Positions 43,165 to 51,596 of a stretch of 64,000 nucleotides of DNA are shown one piece after another; position 1 is the stretch's first letter; every line of letters begins with the position of its first letter. The notes below the pieces were generated by a model. That model did not search any database. It saw only the letters and a list, made by a program, of their open reading frames with translations, and had not been told where the DNA came from. A program made the translations under genes and the position numbers. The stretch comes from Nocardioides marinisabuli (GTDB taxonomy: Bacteria; Actinomycetota; Actinomycetes; Propionibacteriales; Nocardioidaceae), in assembly GCF_013466785.1 (NCBI RefSeq), contig NZ_CP059163.1, forward strand, positions 186,001 to 250,000, in the 5' to 3' direction.

Positions 43165-43854
43165 TCAGCGCCGGGTGGCGGCCGGGTTGCCGACCACGTC
43201 GCGCACCAGCCACTCCAGGGTGGTCTCGACGAGCACCGCCAGCGCCTCGTCCTGGGTCACGTCCCCTGTCTTGAGGGTCTTGAACCCGTGGTCGGCGCCG
43301 GGCACGACCGAGAGCACCACCCCGTCGGGCAGCTCGTCGGGGAACTCCTCGGGGCGTCCCATGGTGTCGCGCTCGCCCTGCACCACCAGCGTGGGTACGC
43401 CGCACCCGAGGAGCTCGTCGAGCCGGGAGCGCTCGGGCCGGCCGGGCGGGTGCAGCGGGAAGGCCAGCGCCAGGCAGCCGGCGGCGCCGAGGTCGCGGGC
43501 GCAGCGGGTCGCGGAGCGCGCCCCGGCGGAGCGGCCGCCGACCACGAGCGGGGTGCCCGGGGCCGGGGCCAGCGACGCGAGCGCGGCCGCGGCCGCCCGC
43601 AGCCCGTCGTCGAGCGTGGGCGGCGGTGAGGCGACCTTGCGCCCGGCCAGTCGCCACGGCTGCTCGAAGCGCGCCACGCTGACGCCGTTGCCGGGGAGGG
43701 CGGCGACGAGGGCCTCGAGGTCGCGGGTGTCGATGCCGACCCCGGCCCCGTGGCTCAGCAGCAGCCGGCACCCCTCCTCGCGGGCGCGGGTCAGGACCAG
43801 GCGTCCCGGCCCGTGCGGCGTCTCGACGGTGACGCTCACCTCCGGGGCGCTCAT
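43165..43854 (-). CDS. Alpha/beta hydrolase, KANL3/TEX30-like
   Basis: A 229-residue hydrolase-fold protein: [20 protein letters not shown], the nucleophile elbow in [12 protein letters not shown] (G-x-S-x-G), then [21 protein letters not shown] with the acid and [13 protein letters not shown] with the histidine. This is the small KANL3/TEX30-type hydrolase family. The substrate is unknown. The ATG at 43854 overlaps the SRAP stop by four bases. Confidence 0.85.
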   Translation of the reverse strand: MSAPEVSVTVETPHGPGRLVLTRAREEGCRLLLSHGAGVGIDTRDLEALVAALPGNGVSVARFEQPWRLAGRKVASPPPTLDDGLRAAAAALASLAPAPGTPLVVGGRSAGARSATRCARDLGAAGCLALAFPLHPPGRPERSRLDELLGCGVPTLVVQGERDTMGRPEEFPDELPDGVVLSVVPGADHGFKTLKTGDVTQDEALAVLVETTLEWLVRDVVGNPAATRR

Positions 43855-44666
43855 GCCGGCCTGCCGGCCAGGTCGTCGGCCAGCTCGTCGGCGACTCCCT
43901 CGGGCAGGTCGTCGAGCGGCAGCGGGCGCACCAGCTCGGGGCCGTTGTTGCGCACGTTGCTGACCAGCGGCGCCACCGGGTAGGCCTCGAGCCGTCCCGG
44001 CGCGGCCGGGCTCAGCAGTGCCGCGAGGTCGGCGGCCCCCGGCGCGGTGGCCGGGTCGAGCCACTGCGCCCACCGCTCGCGCTCGACCATCATCGGCATC
44101 CGGTCGTGGATGCGCCCCAGGCCGTCCTCGGCCTCGGTCGTGATCACGGTGCAGGTCCAGCGGAACCGCTCGGGGTCGTCGTCGCCGCGGGTGGGGTCGC
44201 GCCAGATCTCGTAGAGCCCCGCCATCGCCAGCACCCCGCCGTCGGCCGGGCGGATGAAGAAGGGCTGCTTGCGCGGGCGCCCCGCCGCGGTGGTCTGCGA
44301 GGTCGGGTACCACTCGTAGTACCCGTCGGCGGGCAGCAGGCACCGCCGCGAGGCGAAGGCGCGCCGGAAGGCCGGCTTCTCGGCGACGGTCTCGCTGCGG
44401 GCGTTGATCATCCGGTTGCCGATCGAGGGGTCCTTGGCCCAGGAGGGCACCAGCCCCCAGCGCAGCACCCGCAGCTGGCGCTCGGGCGGGGCCGGCTCGC
44501 CACCGTCGTCCTGCGAGCGCGGCGGGCGCTGGAGCACGGCGTAGACCTCCTTGGTGGGCGCGACGTTGTAGTCGGCCTCCAGGGGCGCGGCGATCCGCGG
44601 CTGGTCGATCTCGAACTCCTCGATGAGGTCCTCGGGCCGCCGGCTCGAGGCGTACCTGCCGCACAT
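43851..44666 (-). CDS. SOS-response-associated peptidase (SRAP/YedK, HMCES family)
   Basis: A 271-residue protein that forms a covalent shield on abasic sites in single-stranded DNA. Cys2 (MCGRYASS), which crosslinks to the abasic site, follows the start methionine directly. Also seen are [29 protein letters not shown], the active-site glutamate in DGYYEW and the histidine in IHDRMPMM. The ATG at 44666 is fixed by Cys2 and lies seven bases after TAGGGT (leaderless). It corresponds to Rv3226c. Confidence 0.94.
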   Translation of the reverse strand: MCGRYASSRRPEDLIEEFEIDQPRIAAPLEADYNVAPTKEVYAVLQRPPRSQDDGGEPAPPERQLRVLRWGLVPSWAKDPSIGNRMINARSETVAEKPAFRRAFASRRCLLPADGYYEWYPTSQTTAAGRPRKQPFFIRPADGGVLAMAGLYEIWRDPTRGDDDPERFRWTCTVITTEAEDGLGRIHDRMPMMVERERWAQWLDPATAPGAADLAALLSPAAPGRLEAYPVAPLVSNVRNNGPELVRPLPLDDLPEGVADELADDLAGRPA

Positions 44667-44749
44667 GCGGCCCACCCTAGACCCGGTCCGCCGCCCTCTC
44701 ACCCCGTGAGGCGACCACGCCGCGCGCACGGTCGTGTAGACAGGGGGCC

Positions 44750-45289
44750 ATGTCCCTGAGCCGCATGATCGCCCGTCCCCTGATCGCCGCCGGAGTCATC
44801 TACGGCGCCCAGAACGCCCTGCGCCACACCGACGACCTGGCGCCCAAGGCCGCCAAGGTCACCGACAAGGTGGTGCCGGCGGCCAAGAAGGCCGTGCCGC
44901 AGGCCCGCGTCATCCCAGAGGACCCGGCCACCCTGGTGCGCATCAACGCCGGCGTGCAGGTCGCCGCCGCCCTCGCCCTCGCCACCGGCCGCGCGCCGCG
45001 GCTCTCGGCCGGCGTGCTGACCGCCTCGCTGGTGCCGACCACGATCGCCGGGCACGCCTTCTGGGCCGAGTCCGACCCCGACGTCAAGCGCACCCAGCAG
45101 ATGGCGTTCTTCAAGAACCTCTCGATGATCGGCGGGCTGCTGATCGCCTCCGGCGACACCGACGGTCGGCCCGGCGTGGCCTGGCGCGCGCGCCGCGCTG
45201 GCAAGGACGCGCGTCGCGAGGCCGCCCACCTGGCCTCATCGGCCAAGCAGGAGGCCCGCCTGGTCCGCGCGAAGTCCCCGGTCGGCTGA
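44750..45289 (+). CDS. DoxX family membrane protein
   Basis: A 179-residue protein with membrane segments near residues 8-22, 66-82 (INAGVQVAAALALATG), 86-104 and 120-138, and a basic C-terminal tail. The pattern MIARPLIAAGVIYGAQNALRH and FFKNLSMIGGLLIAS fits DoxX-like proteins. Mycobacterial DoxX works with SodA and a thiosulphate transferase in redox defence. The ATG lies seven bases after TAGACA. It is divergent from SRAP and upstream of aroA. Confidence 0.8.
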   Translation: MSLSRMIARPLIAAGVIYGAQNALRHTDDLAPKAAKVTDKVVPAAKKAVPQARVIPEDPATLVRINAGVQVAAALALATGRAPRLSAGVLTASLVPTTIAGHAFWAESDPDVKRTQQMAFFKNLSMIGGLLIASGDTDGRPGVAWRARRAGKDARREAAHLASSAKQEARLVRAKSPVG

Positions 45290-45315
45290 GCAGCCGGGGT
45301 CGGTAGTCTTCGCGG

Positions 45316-46659
45316 GTGCCCGACGCTGCTGCCGACCCCCGGCCCGACCACCGCTCCGAGCACTGGGCCGCGCCCCGGGCCACCTCCCCGCTCACCGCGA
45401 CGGTCTCGCTGCCGGGCAGCAAGTCGCTGACCAACCGCGCGCTGGTGCTGGCGGCCGTCGCCGACGGCCCGAGCGTCGTACGACGCGCGCTGCGCTCGCG
45501 CGACACGACGCTGATGGCGCGCTCGCTGAGCGCGATGGGCGCCCACGTCGACACCTCCGGCGAGGACTGGCAGGTGACGCCGGGCGAGCTGCGCGGCCCC
45601 GCCCACGTCGACTGCGGCCTGGCCGGCACCGTGATGCGGTTCGTGCCGCCGGTGGCCGCGCTCGCCACCGGTGACGTCTCCTTCGACGGCGACCCCCACA
45701 TGCGCAACCGCCCCGTCGGGGAGGTGCTGACCGCGCTGCGCGGTCTGGGCGTCGACATCGACGACGCGGCCCGCGGCGCGCTGCCCTTCACGGTGCGCGG
45801 CGGCGGGTCGGTGCGCGGAGGCACCGTCGTGCTCGACGCGTCGGCTTCCTCGCAGTTCGTCTCGGCGCTGCTGCTGGCCGGCGCCCGCTACGACGAGGGC
45901 GTCGACGTGCGCCACGACGGCAAGCCGGTGCCCTCGCAACCCCACATCGACATGACGACCGCGATGCTGCGCGCCCACGGCGTCGAGGTCGACGACTCGA
46001 CGCCGAACCGCTGGTCGGTGGCCCCCGGGCCGGTGCGGGCCGTCGACCACCTGATCGAGCCCGACCTCTCCAACGCCGCTCCCTTCCTGGCGCTCGCGGC
46101 CCTCAGCGGCGGCAGCGTCACGGTGCGCGACTGGCCCGCCAGCACCACCCAGGCCGGCGACGCCCTGCGCGAGATCCTGGCCCTGATGGGCTGCGAGGTG
46201 GAGATGGTCGACGTCCCCGACGCGAGCTCGGGCCGCGGGCTGCGGGTCACCGGCCCCGAGAGGCTCCAGGGCCTCGACTACGACCTGCACGACGTGGGCG
46301 AGCTGGCCCCGGCGGTGACCGCGCTGTGCGCCCTGGCCGAGGGCCCCAGCCACCTGCGCGGCATCGCGCACATCCGCCACCACGAGACCGACCGGCTCGC
46401 GGCCCTCGCCACCGAGCTCGGTGCCCTCGGCGCCGAGGTCGTCGAGCACCCCGACGGCCTGAGCCTGCGCCCCGCGCCGCTGCACGGCGGGGTCTTCCAC
46501 ACCTACGCCGACCACCGGATGGCGCACGCCGGCGTCATCGTCGGCGCCGCCGTCGACGGCGTCCTGGTCGAGGACGTCGCCACCACCAGCAAGACCTTCC
46601 CCGACTTCGCCGGCTTCTGGGCCGGGCTCCTGGGCCCCGGCGCGGACGAGCGGGGCTGA
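45316..46659 (+). CDS. aroA: 3-Phosphoshikimate 1-carboxyvinyltransferase (EPSP synthase)
   Basis: The sixth step of the shikimate pathway, 447 residues. Conserved pieces include [20 protein letters not shown], the [22 protein letters not shown] region with [37 protein letters not shown], and the C-terminal [14 protein letters not shown] and [13 protein letters not shown]. Lys and Arg residues of the PEP and shikimate-phosphate sites are kept. The GTG start lies six bases after TAGTCT. rsgA follows after seven bases, as in M. tuberculosis (Rv3227-Rv3228). Confidence 0.96.
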   Translation: MPDAAADPRPDHRSEHWAAPRATSPLTATVSLPGSKSLTNRALVLAAVADGPSVVRRALRSRDTTLMARSLSAMGAHVDTSGEDWQVTPGELRGPAHVDCGLAGTVMRFVPPVAALATGDVSFDGDPHMRNRPVGEVLTALRGLGVDIDDAARGALPFTVRGGGSVRGGTVVLDASASSQFVSALLLAGARYDEGVDVRHDGKPVPSQPHIDMTTAMLRAHGVEVDDSTPNRWSVAPGPVRAVDHLIEPDLSNAAPFLALAALSGGSVTVRDWPASTTQAGDALREILALMGCEVEMVDVPDASSGRGLRVTGPERLQGLDYDLHDVGELAPAVTALCALAEGPSHLRGIAHIRHHETDRLAALATELGALGAEVVEHPDGLSLRPAPLHGGVFHTYADHRMAHAGVIVGAAVDGVLVEDVATTSKTFPDFAGFWAGLLGPGADERG

Positions 46660-46666
46660 GGCGGCG

Positions 46667-47686
46667 GTGAGCCCGGTGCGCGGTCGCTACTCGACCCACG
46701 ACCACGAGCACTACGAGCGCCCGCGCCGCCGCACCAAGCCCCGCACCAAGGAGCGCCCGACCTACGACGACGCCCTCGACGGCCTCGTCGTGACCGTCGA
46801 CCGGGGCCGCTACACGCTGCTGGTCGAGGACCGCACCGTCACCGCCATGAAGGCCCGGCCCCTGGGTCGCAAGGCGGTCGTGGTCGGCGACCGGGTGCGC
46901 GTCGTGGGCGACACCACCGGCGACGACGGGTCGCTCGCCCGCATCGTCGAGGTGCACCAGCGCAGCACCGTGCTGCGCCGCACCGCCGACGACGACGACC
47001 CGGTCGAGCGGGTCATCGTCTCCAACGCCACCCAGCTCGTCGTGGTGACCGCGCTGGCCGACCCCGAGCCCCGTCCGCGGCTGCTCGACCGGGCCCTCGT
47101 GGCGGCGTACGACGCCCGGATGGCGCCGCTGCTGTGCATGACCAAGTCGGACCTCGCCGACCCCGAGGTGCTGCTGTCGACCTACCGCTCCCTGGGCGTC
47201 CCGTGGGTGGTGACCCAGCGCGGCGGTGACCTCGACGAGCTGCGCGAGCGCCTCGCCGGGCAGATCAGCGTGATGGTCGGGCACAGCGGCGTGGGCAAGT
47301 CGACGCTGGTCAACGCGCTGGTGCCCAGCGCGCACCGCGAGGTCGGCCACGTCAACGCGGTCACCGGCCGCGGCCGGCACACCTCGACCTCGGCCTACAT
47401 GCTGCGGCTGCCGCCGCTGCCGGGGCGCTCCGAGGCCGACGCCGGCTGGATCGTCGACACCCCGGGCATCCGGTCCTTCGGCCTGGCCCACGTCGAGCCC
47501 GAGCACCTCATCGAGGCCTTCCCCGACCTCGACGAGATGACCGAGGGCTGCCCGCGCGGGTGCACCCACGGCGAGGACGAGCCCGAGTGCGGCCTCGACG
47601 AGGCGATCACCTCGGGCGAGGCCGACCCCGACCGGGTGACGTCCTTCCGGCGGCTGCTGGCCGCCCGCTCCGCCTCCGACCACTAG
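46667..47686 (+). CDS. rsgA: Ribosome small-subunit-dependent GTPase A
   Basis: A 339-residue circularly permuted GTPase that checks 30S maturation. An OB fold is followed by the motifs in permuted order: G4 TKSD, G1 GHSGVGKSTLVNAL, then G3 VDTPGIR. The C-terminal zinc knuckle is CPRGCTHGEDEPEC. The first 30 residues are very basic (ERPRRRTKPRTKERP). The GTG start is 7 bases after aroA. Confidence 0.95.
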   Translation: MSPVRGRYSTHDHEHYERPRRRTKPRTKERPTYDDALDGLVVTVDRGRYTLLVEDRTVTAMKARPLGRKAVVVGDRVRVVGDTTGDDGSLARIVEVHQRSTVLRRTADDDDPVERVIVSNATQLVVVTALADPEPRPRLLDRALVAAYDARMAPLLCMTKSDLADPEVLLSTYRSLGVPWVVTQRGGDLDELRERLAGQISVMVGHSGVGKSTLVNALVPSAHREVGHVNAVTGRGRHTSTSAYMLRLPPLPGRSEADAGWIVDTPGIRSFGLAHVEPEHLIEAFPDLDEMTEGCPRGCTHGEDEPECGLDEAITSGEADPDRVTSFRRLLAARSASDH

Positions 47687-47695
47687 CCTGTGGGC

Positions 47696-48604
47696 GTGTC
47701 CCCCGACCAGAGCCCCGCGCACGACTACACCGACGACCTGCGCCTGGCCCACCTGCTGGCCGACGACGCCGACTCCCTGAGCACCGCGCGCTTCAAGGCG
47801 CTGGACCTGCACGTGATGAGCAAGCCCGACCTGACGCCGGTCACCGACGCCGACCAGGCCGTCGAGGAGGCGATCCGGCGCACCCTGTCGCGGGTCCGCT
47901 CGCGCGACGCGGTGACCGGCGAGGAGCAGGGCACCACCGGCAACAGCCAGCGCCGCTGGATCGTCGACCCGATCGACGGCACCAAGAACTTCGTGCGCGG
48001 CGTCCCGGTGTGGGCCACCCTGATCTCGCTCGTGGTCGAGGACGAGGTGGTGCTCGGCGTCGTCTCCGCCCCGCAGCTGCAGCGGCGCTGGTGGGCCTCG
48101 GCCGGCCACGGCGCCTGGACCGGCCGCTCCCTGCTCAAGGCCACCCGCATGCAGGTCTCCGACGTACGCCGCCTCGAGGACGCCTCGCTGTCCTACTCCT
48201 CGCTCTCGGGCTGGGACGAGCGCGGCCGCCTCGACGACATGGTCGGGCTGATGCGCCGGGTCTGGCGCACCCGCGCCTACGGCGACTTCTGGTCCTACAT
48301 GCTGGTGGCCGAGGGGGCCGTCGACCTCGCGGCCGAGCCCGAGCTGGAGGTCTACGACATGGCCGCGCTCGACGTCATCGTGCGCGAGGCGGGCGGGCGC
48401 TTCACCAGCCTCGACGGCACCGACGGACCCTTCGGCGGCAACGCGCTGGCCTCCAACGGCCACCTCCACGAGGCCGCGATGACGTTCCTGGGCTCGTTGC
48501 CCGACGACGACGGCGGCGACGAGGACCCCGACTGGCCGCGCACCGGGCCGGGCTCGGTCTCGCCGCTGCGCGGGCGTCGCGGCGGCGACCAGCACCTGCC
48601 CTGA
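47696..48604 (+). CDS. hisN: Histidinol-phosphatase, inositol monophosphatase family
   Basis: A 302-residue metal-dependent phosphatase. The motifs are TGEEQG, WIVDPIDGTKNFVRGVPVWATLISLV and, near the end, YDMAALDVIVREAGGRFTSLDG. The variant DGTKNFVRG with GVPVWATLI is what actinobacterial HisN enzymes show, so histidine synthesis is the likely role. Inositol phosphatase activity cannot be excluded. The GTG at 47696 lies six bases after TAGCCT (leaderless). Confidence 0.85.
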   Translation: MSPDQSPAHDYTDDLRLAHLLADDADSLSTARFKALDLHVMSKPDLTPVTDADQAVEEAIRRTLSRVRSRDAVTGEEQGTTGNSQRRWIVDPIDGTKNFVRGVPVWATLISLVVEDEVVLGVVSAPQLQRRWWASAGHGAWTGRSLLKATRMQVSDVRRLEDASLSYSSLSGWDERGRLDDMVGLMRRVWRTRAYGDFWSYMLVAEGAVDLAAEPELEVYDMAALDVIVREAGGRFTSLDGTDGPFGGNALASNGHLHEAAMTFLGSLPDDDGGDEDPDWPRTGPGSVSPLRGRRGGDQHLP

Positions 48605-48637
48605 GCCGGTCGTCCACGACCTGGGCGGGTCCCGTGC

Positions 48638-48651
48638 GTGAGCGCGCTCAC
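48638..48651. promoter_or_regulatory. 14-bp perfect palindrome upstream of the CBS-protein gene
   Basis: GTGAGCGCGCTCAC lies 60 bases before the CBS gene start and just before cacttgtaccgtcgaggtag, a possible promoter. It is a candidate operator with no further support. Confidence 0.3.
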
Positions 48652-48711
48652 ACTTGTACCGTCGAGGTAGCGGTCGTCGACGTCGGCGACCCCGGTCACG
48701 GAGGTGTGCAC

Positions 48712-49146
48712 ATGAGGATCGCGGACCTGTTGAGCGGCAAGCGCGGCGTCGAGGGCGTCGTGACCATCTCCCCCGAGGCCGGCGTGCGCGAGCTGCTGGC
48801 GCTCCTGGCCGAGCACAACATCGGCGCGGTCGTCGTGAGCAGCGACGGCGAGGCGATCGAGGGCATCGTCAGCGAGCGTGACGTCGTGCGCCGCCTGGCC
48901 CAGGACGGCACGGTCGTCAACAACACCGTGGGCGCGATCATGACGGCCTCGGTCGAGTGCACCGAGCCCGACGCCGACCTCGACGTGGTGATGCAGCTGA
49001 TGACCGAGCGCCGCATCCGCCACGTGCCGGTGCGCGACGGCGGCGCCCTGGTGGGCATCGTGAGCATCGGCGACCTGGTCAAGCACAAGATCGACCAGCT
49101 GACCTTCGAGCGCGACCAGCTCGACTCCTACGTGCACCAGGCCTGA
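48712..49146 (+). CDS. Two-CBS-domain protein
   Basis: A 144-residue protein made of a CBS pair: residues about 15-65 (VTISPEAGVRELLALLAEHNIGAVVVSS...GIVSERDVVRRLA) and 77-130 (MTASVECTEPDADLDVVMQL...GIVSIGDLVKHKI). Such pairs bind AMP, ATP or similar nucleotides. There is no attached enzyme domain, so it is a stand-alone sensor of the hypoxic-response-protein-like type. It is probably monocistronic. Confidence 0.88.
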   Translation: MRIADLLSGKRGVEGVVTISPEAGVRELLALLAEHNIGAVVVSSDGEAIEGIVSERDVVRRLAQDGTVVNNTVGAIMTASVECTEPDADLDVVMQLMTERRIRHVPVRDGGALVGIVSIGDLVKHKIDQLTFERDQLDSYVHQA

Positions 49147-49165
49147 CGCACGACATTTACCCCCC

Positions 49166-49183
49166 TGACATCGACACGTGTCA
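49166..49183. promoter_or_regulatory. Candidate ArsR operator
   Basis: TGACA-N8-TGTCA lies 11 bases before the arsR start. A second, overlapping inverted repeat (CATCGACA ... TGTCGATG) extends to the start codon itself. Repressor binding here would block arsR-acr3 transcription. Confidence 0.5.
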
Positions 49184-49193
49184 GTATTCACGC

Positions 49194-49568
49194 ATGTCGA
49201 TGTCTGCCTGCGCCCCTGACGACCCGCTCGCCTGCTGCACCCCGCTGGCCCGCGAGCCGCTGAGCCTGGAGCAGGCGACCTCGGTCGCGGCGGTGCTCAA
49301 GGCGGTGGCCGACCCCGTCCGCCTGCGTCTGCTCTCCCTGGTCCTGGCCCACGAGGGCGGCGAGGCCTGCGTCTGCGACCTGCAGCCGGCTTTCGACCTC
49401 TCCCAGCCCACGATCAGCCACCACCTCAAGGTGCTGCACGACGCCGGCCTCCTGCACCGCGAGAAGCGCGGGGTGTGGGTCTACTACCGGGTGCGTCCCG
49501 AGGCCATGCAGGCCTTCCTGACCCTCTTCGGCGCCGTACCCGACTCGCTGACCGGGACCCCCGCATGA
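49194..49568 (+). CDS. arsR: ArsR-type arsenite-responsive repressor
   Basis: A 124-residue winged-helix repressor: LKAVADPVRLRLLSLVL, the metal loop ACVCDL (C59, C61) and the recognition helix QPTISHHLKVLHDAGLL. Extra cysteines C6, C14 and C15 lie at the N-terminus (DPLACCTPL). The C14-C15 pair with a cysteine in the later loop resembles the As(III) site of Corynebacterium glutamicum ArsR (C15, C16, C55) rather than the E. coli type. It overlaps acr3 by four bases. Confidence 0.92.
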   Translation: MSMSACAPDDPLACCTPLAREPLSLEQATSVAAVLKAVADPVRLRLLSLVLAHEGGEACVCDLQPAFDLSQPTISHHLKVLHDAGLLHREKRGVWVYYRVRPEAMQAFLTLFGAVPDSLTGTPA

Positions 49569-50653
49569 GCGCGGTGCAGCAGGACGCCGCCGACGCCGCG
49601 GTCGGCGCGCGGCTCTCGACCCTCGACCGCTTCCTGCCCGTCTGGATCCTCCTGGCGATGGCCGCGGGCCTGCTGCTCGGCCGCGGCGTCCCCGGGCTCG
49701 ACGAGGCGCTGGCCCGGATCGAGGTCGCCTCGGTCTCGCTGCCGATCGCGATCGGCCTGCTGGTGATGATGTACCCGGTGCTGGCCAAGGTCCGCTACGA
49801 CGAGCTGGGCCACGTCACCGCCGACCGGCGGCTGCTGGTCGCCTCGATCGTGCTGAACTGGCTGGTCGGCCCAGCCCTGATGTTCGCGCTGGCCTGGCTG
49901 ATGCTGCCCGACCTGCCGGAGTACCGCACCGGCCTGATCATCGTCGGCCTGGCCCGCTGCATCGCCATGGTGCTGATCTGGAACGACCTGGCCTGCGGCG
50001 ACCGCGAGGCCGCGGCGATCCTGGTGGCGATCAACTCGGTCTTCCAGATCGTGGCGTTCGCCGGCCTCGGCTGGTTCTACCTCGACCTGCTGCCCGGCTG
50101 GCTCGGCCTGGGCGACGACGGCGCCGGGGGTGGCCTCGACGTGTCGATCTGGTCGATCGCGGTCTCGGTGCTGATCTTCCTGGGCATCCCGCTGCTGGCC
50201 GGCTTCCTGACCCGCACCCTCGGCGAGCGCGCCAAGGGCCGCGAGTGGTACGAGGCGCGGCTGCTGCCGGCGATCGGTCCCTGGGCGCTCTACGGCCTAC
50301 TCTTCACGATCGTGGTGCTCTTCGCCCTCCAGGGCGAGACCATCACCAGCCAGCCGCTCGACGTGGCCCGCATCGCGCTGCCGCTGCTGGCCTACTTCGC
50401 GCTGATGTGGGCGGGCTCCTTCGTCTTCGCCATGGCGCTGGGGATGACCTACGAGCGCACCACGACGCTCGCCTTCACCGCGGCCGGCAACAACTTCGAG
50501 CTGGCGATCGCGGTGGCGATCGGCGTCTTCGGCGTCACCTCCGGGCAGGCCCTGGCCGGAGTCGTGGGGCCCCTGATCGAGGTGCCCGTGCTGGTCGGGC
50601 TGGTCTACGTGTCGCTGTGGGCCCGACGGAGGTTTTTCTCAACAGTTTCCTAA
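49565..50653 (+). CDS. acr3: ACR3-family arsenite efflux transporter
   Basis: A 362-residue membrane protein with about ten helices. The conserved catalytic cysteine is in GLARCIAMVLIWNDLACGD, and TAAGNNFELAIAVAIG near the end is the second family signature. It extrudes As(III) using the proton gradient. The ATG overlaps the arsR stop, so regulator and pump are one operon. The 3' end overlaps an inverted repeat in front of the next gene. Confidence 0.94.
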   Translation: MSAVQQDAADAAVGARLSTLDRFLPVWILLAMAAGLLLGRGVPGLDEALARIEVASVSLPIAIGLLVMMYPVLAKVRYDELGHVTADRRLLVASIVLNWLVGPALMFALAWLMLPDLPEYRTGLIIVGLARCIAMVLIWNDLACGDREAAAILVAINSVFQIVAFAGLGWFYLDLLPGWLGLGDDGAGGGLDVSIWSIAVSVLIFLGIPLLAGFLTRTLGERAKGREWYEARLLPAIGPWALYGLLFTIVVLFALQGETITSQPLDVARIALPLLAYFALMWAGSFVFAMALGMTYERTTTLAFTAAGNNFELAIAVAIGVFGVTSGQALAGVVGPLIEVPVLVGLVYVSLWARRRFFSTVS

Positions 50654-50666
50654 ACAGCCTGTTGAG
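50638..50666. promoter_or_regulatory. Inverted repeat in the promoter of the MerR-DICT gene
   Basis: CTCAACAG (50638-50645) and CTGTTGAG (50659-50666) are exact reverse complements, with a third AACAG at 50653-50657. The following TATTAGGGT contains the -10-like TAGGGT six bases from the ATG at 50682. This fits a MerR-family operator between promoter elements. It overlaps the last codons of acr3. Confidence 0.5.
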
Positions 50667-50681
50667 TATTAGGGTGTGGGC

Positions 50682-51596
50682 ATGACCCAGCCCACCGAGC
50701 ACGACGCCCGCGACGCCCGTGACGCCCGCCTGTCGATCGGCGACCTCGCCGAGCAGACCGGCGTCTCCCCCGCCACGCTGCGCATGTGGGAGCAGCGCCA
50801 CGGCTTCCCGGTGCCCCAGCGCCTCGACAGCGGGCACCGGCGCTACCTCGAGACCGACGTCGACGCCGTGCGTCGCGTGCTCGAGAGCCGCGACGCGGGC
50901 ACCCGCCTCGACGTGGCGATCGAGCGGGCGGTGCGGGCGCTGCAGGCCGACGCCGAGTTCCGCACCCCCTCGGTGTGGGCCGAGCTGCGCCGCCGCCACC
51001 CCCACCTCGACACCCACCGGTTGAGCAAGTCGACGCTGCTGGCGCTGTCGTGGGCCATCGAGGACGAGTTCGCTGCGCGCGCCGACCGCGCCCACCTCTT
51101 CGGGCTCTTCCAGCGCCGGCGCAACTTCGAGCGCGCCGAGCAGCGCTGGGACGAGCTGGCCCGGGTGGCCGCCTCGACGTTCGTCTACGCCGACTTCGAC
51201 GCCGACGCGGCGCGGGCCGACGACACGACCAGCATCCGGCGCCCGGTGCGGGTGCCGCTGGCCGTCGACGCGCCGATGCGCCGCGAGTGGGCGGTGGTCG
51301 TCGACAGCGTCGACCTGCCCATCGCGCTGACGGCCTGGGAGCTGCCGGGCCAGGACGACGTCGCCAACCGCGACAAGGTCTTCGAGTCGTCGTGGACCGT
51401 CGAGCCGCGCGCGGTGCGCGACGCCGCACGCATCTGCGCCCGGGTCGCCGCCGACGCCGGCGCCGCCCAGGCGCCCTCGACGCTCTACCACCTCGCCGAC
51501 GAGCCGGGCCCCGGGATGGCCGACCTGCGCTCGGTGACCACGCTCTTCAACCGGGTCGTCGCCTACGTCGACCGCGCCCCCCGCTCGCACGGGTGA
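50682..51596 (+). CDS. MerR-type regulator with C-terminal DICT sensory domain
   Basis: A 304-residue regulator. Residues about 17-85 are a MerR winged helix (LSIGDLAEQTGVSPATLRMWEQRHGFPVPQR with SGHRRYLETDVDAV). Residues about 130-295 fit the DICT domain, often found in bacterial light or redox signalling proteins (LSKSTLLALSWAIEDEFAARA; VPLAVDAPMRREWAVVVDS). The ligand is unknown. It overlaps the following flavoprotein gene by four bases and so probably controls its own operon. A leaderless start is likely. Confidence 0.82.
   Translation: MTQPTEHDARDARDARLSIGDLAEQTGVSPATLRMWEQRHGFPVPQRLDSGHRRYLETDVDAVRRVLESRDAGTRLDVAIERAVRALQADAEFRTPSVWAELRRRHPHLDTHRLSKSTLLALSWAIEDEFAARADRAHLFGLFQRRRNFERAEQRWDELARVAASTFVYADFDADAARADDTTSIRRPVRVPLAVDAPMRREWAVVVDSVDLPIALTAWELPGQDDVANRDKVFESSWTVEPRAVRDAARICARVAADAGAAQAPSTLYHLADEPGPGMADLRSVTTLFNRVVAYVDRAPRSHG

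Noticed and set aside
42386..43771. SigR reading frame extended to 43771 (461 codons)
   Set aside because: The extension beyond about 43125 runs opposite to nothing but overlaps the hydrolase gene on the same strand in another frame and is Arg/Pro-rich noise.
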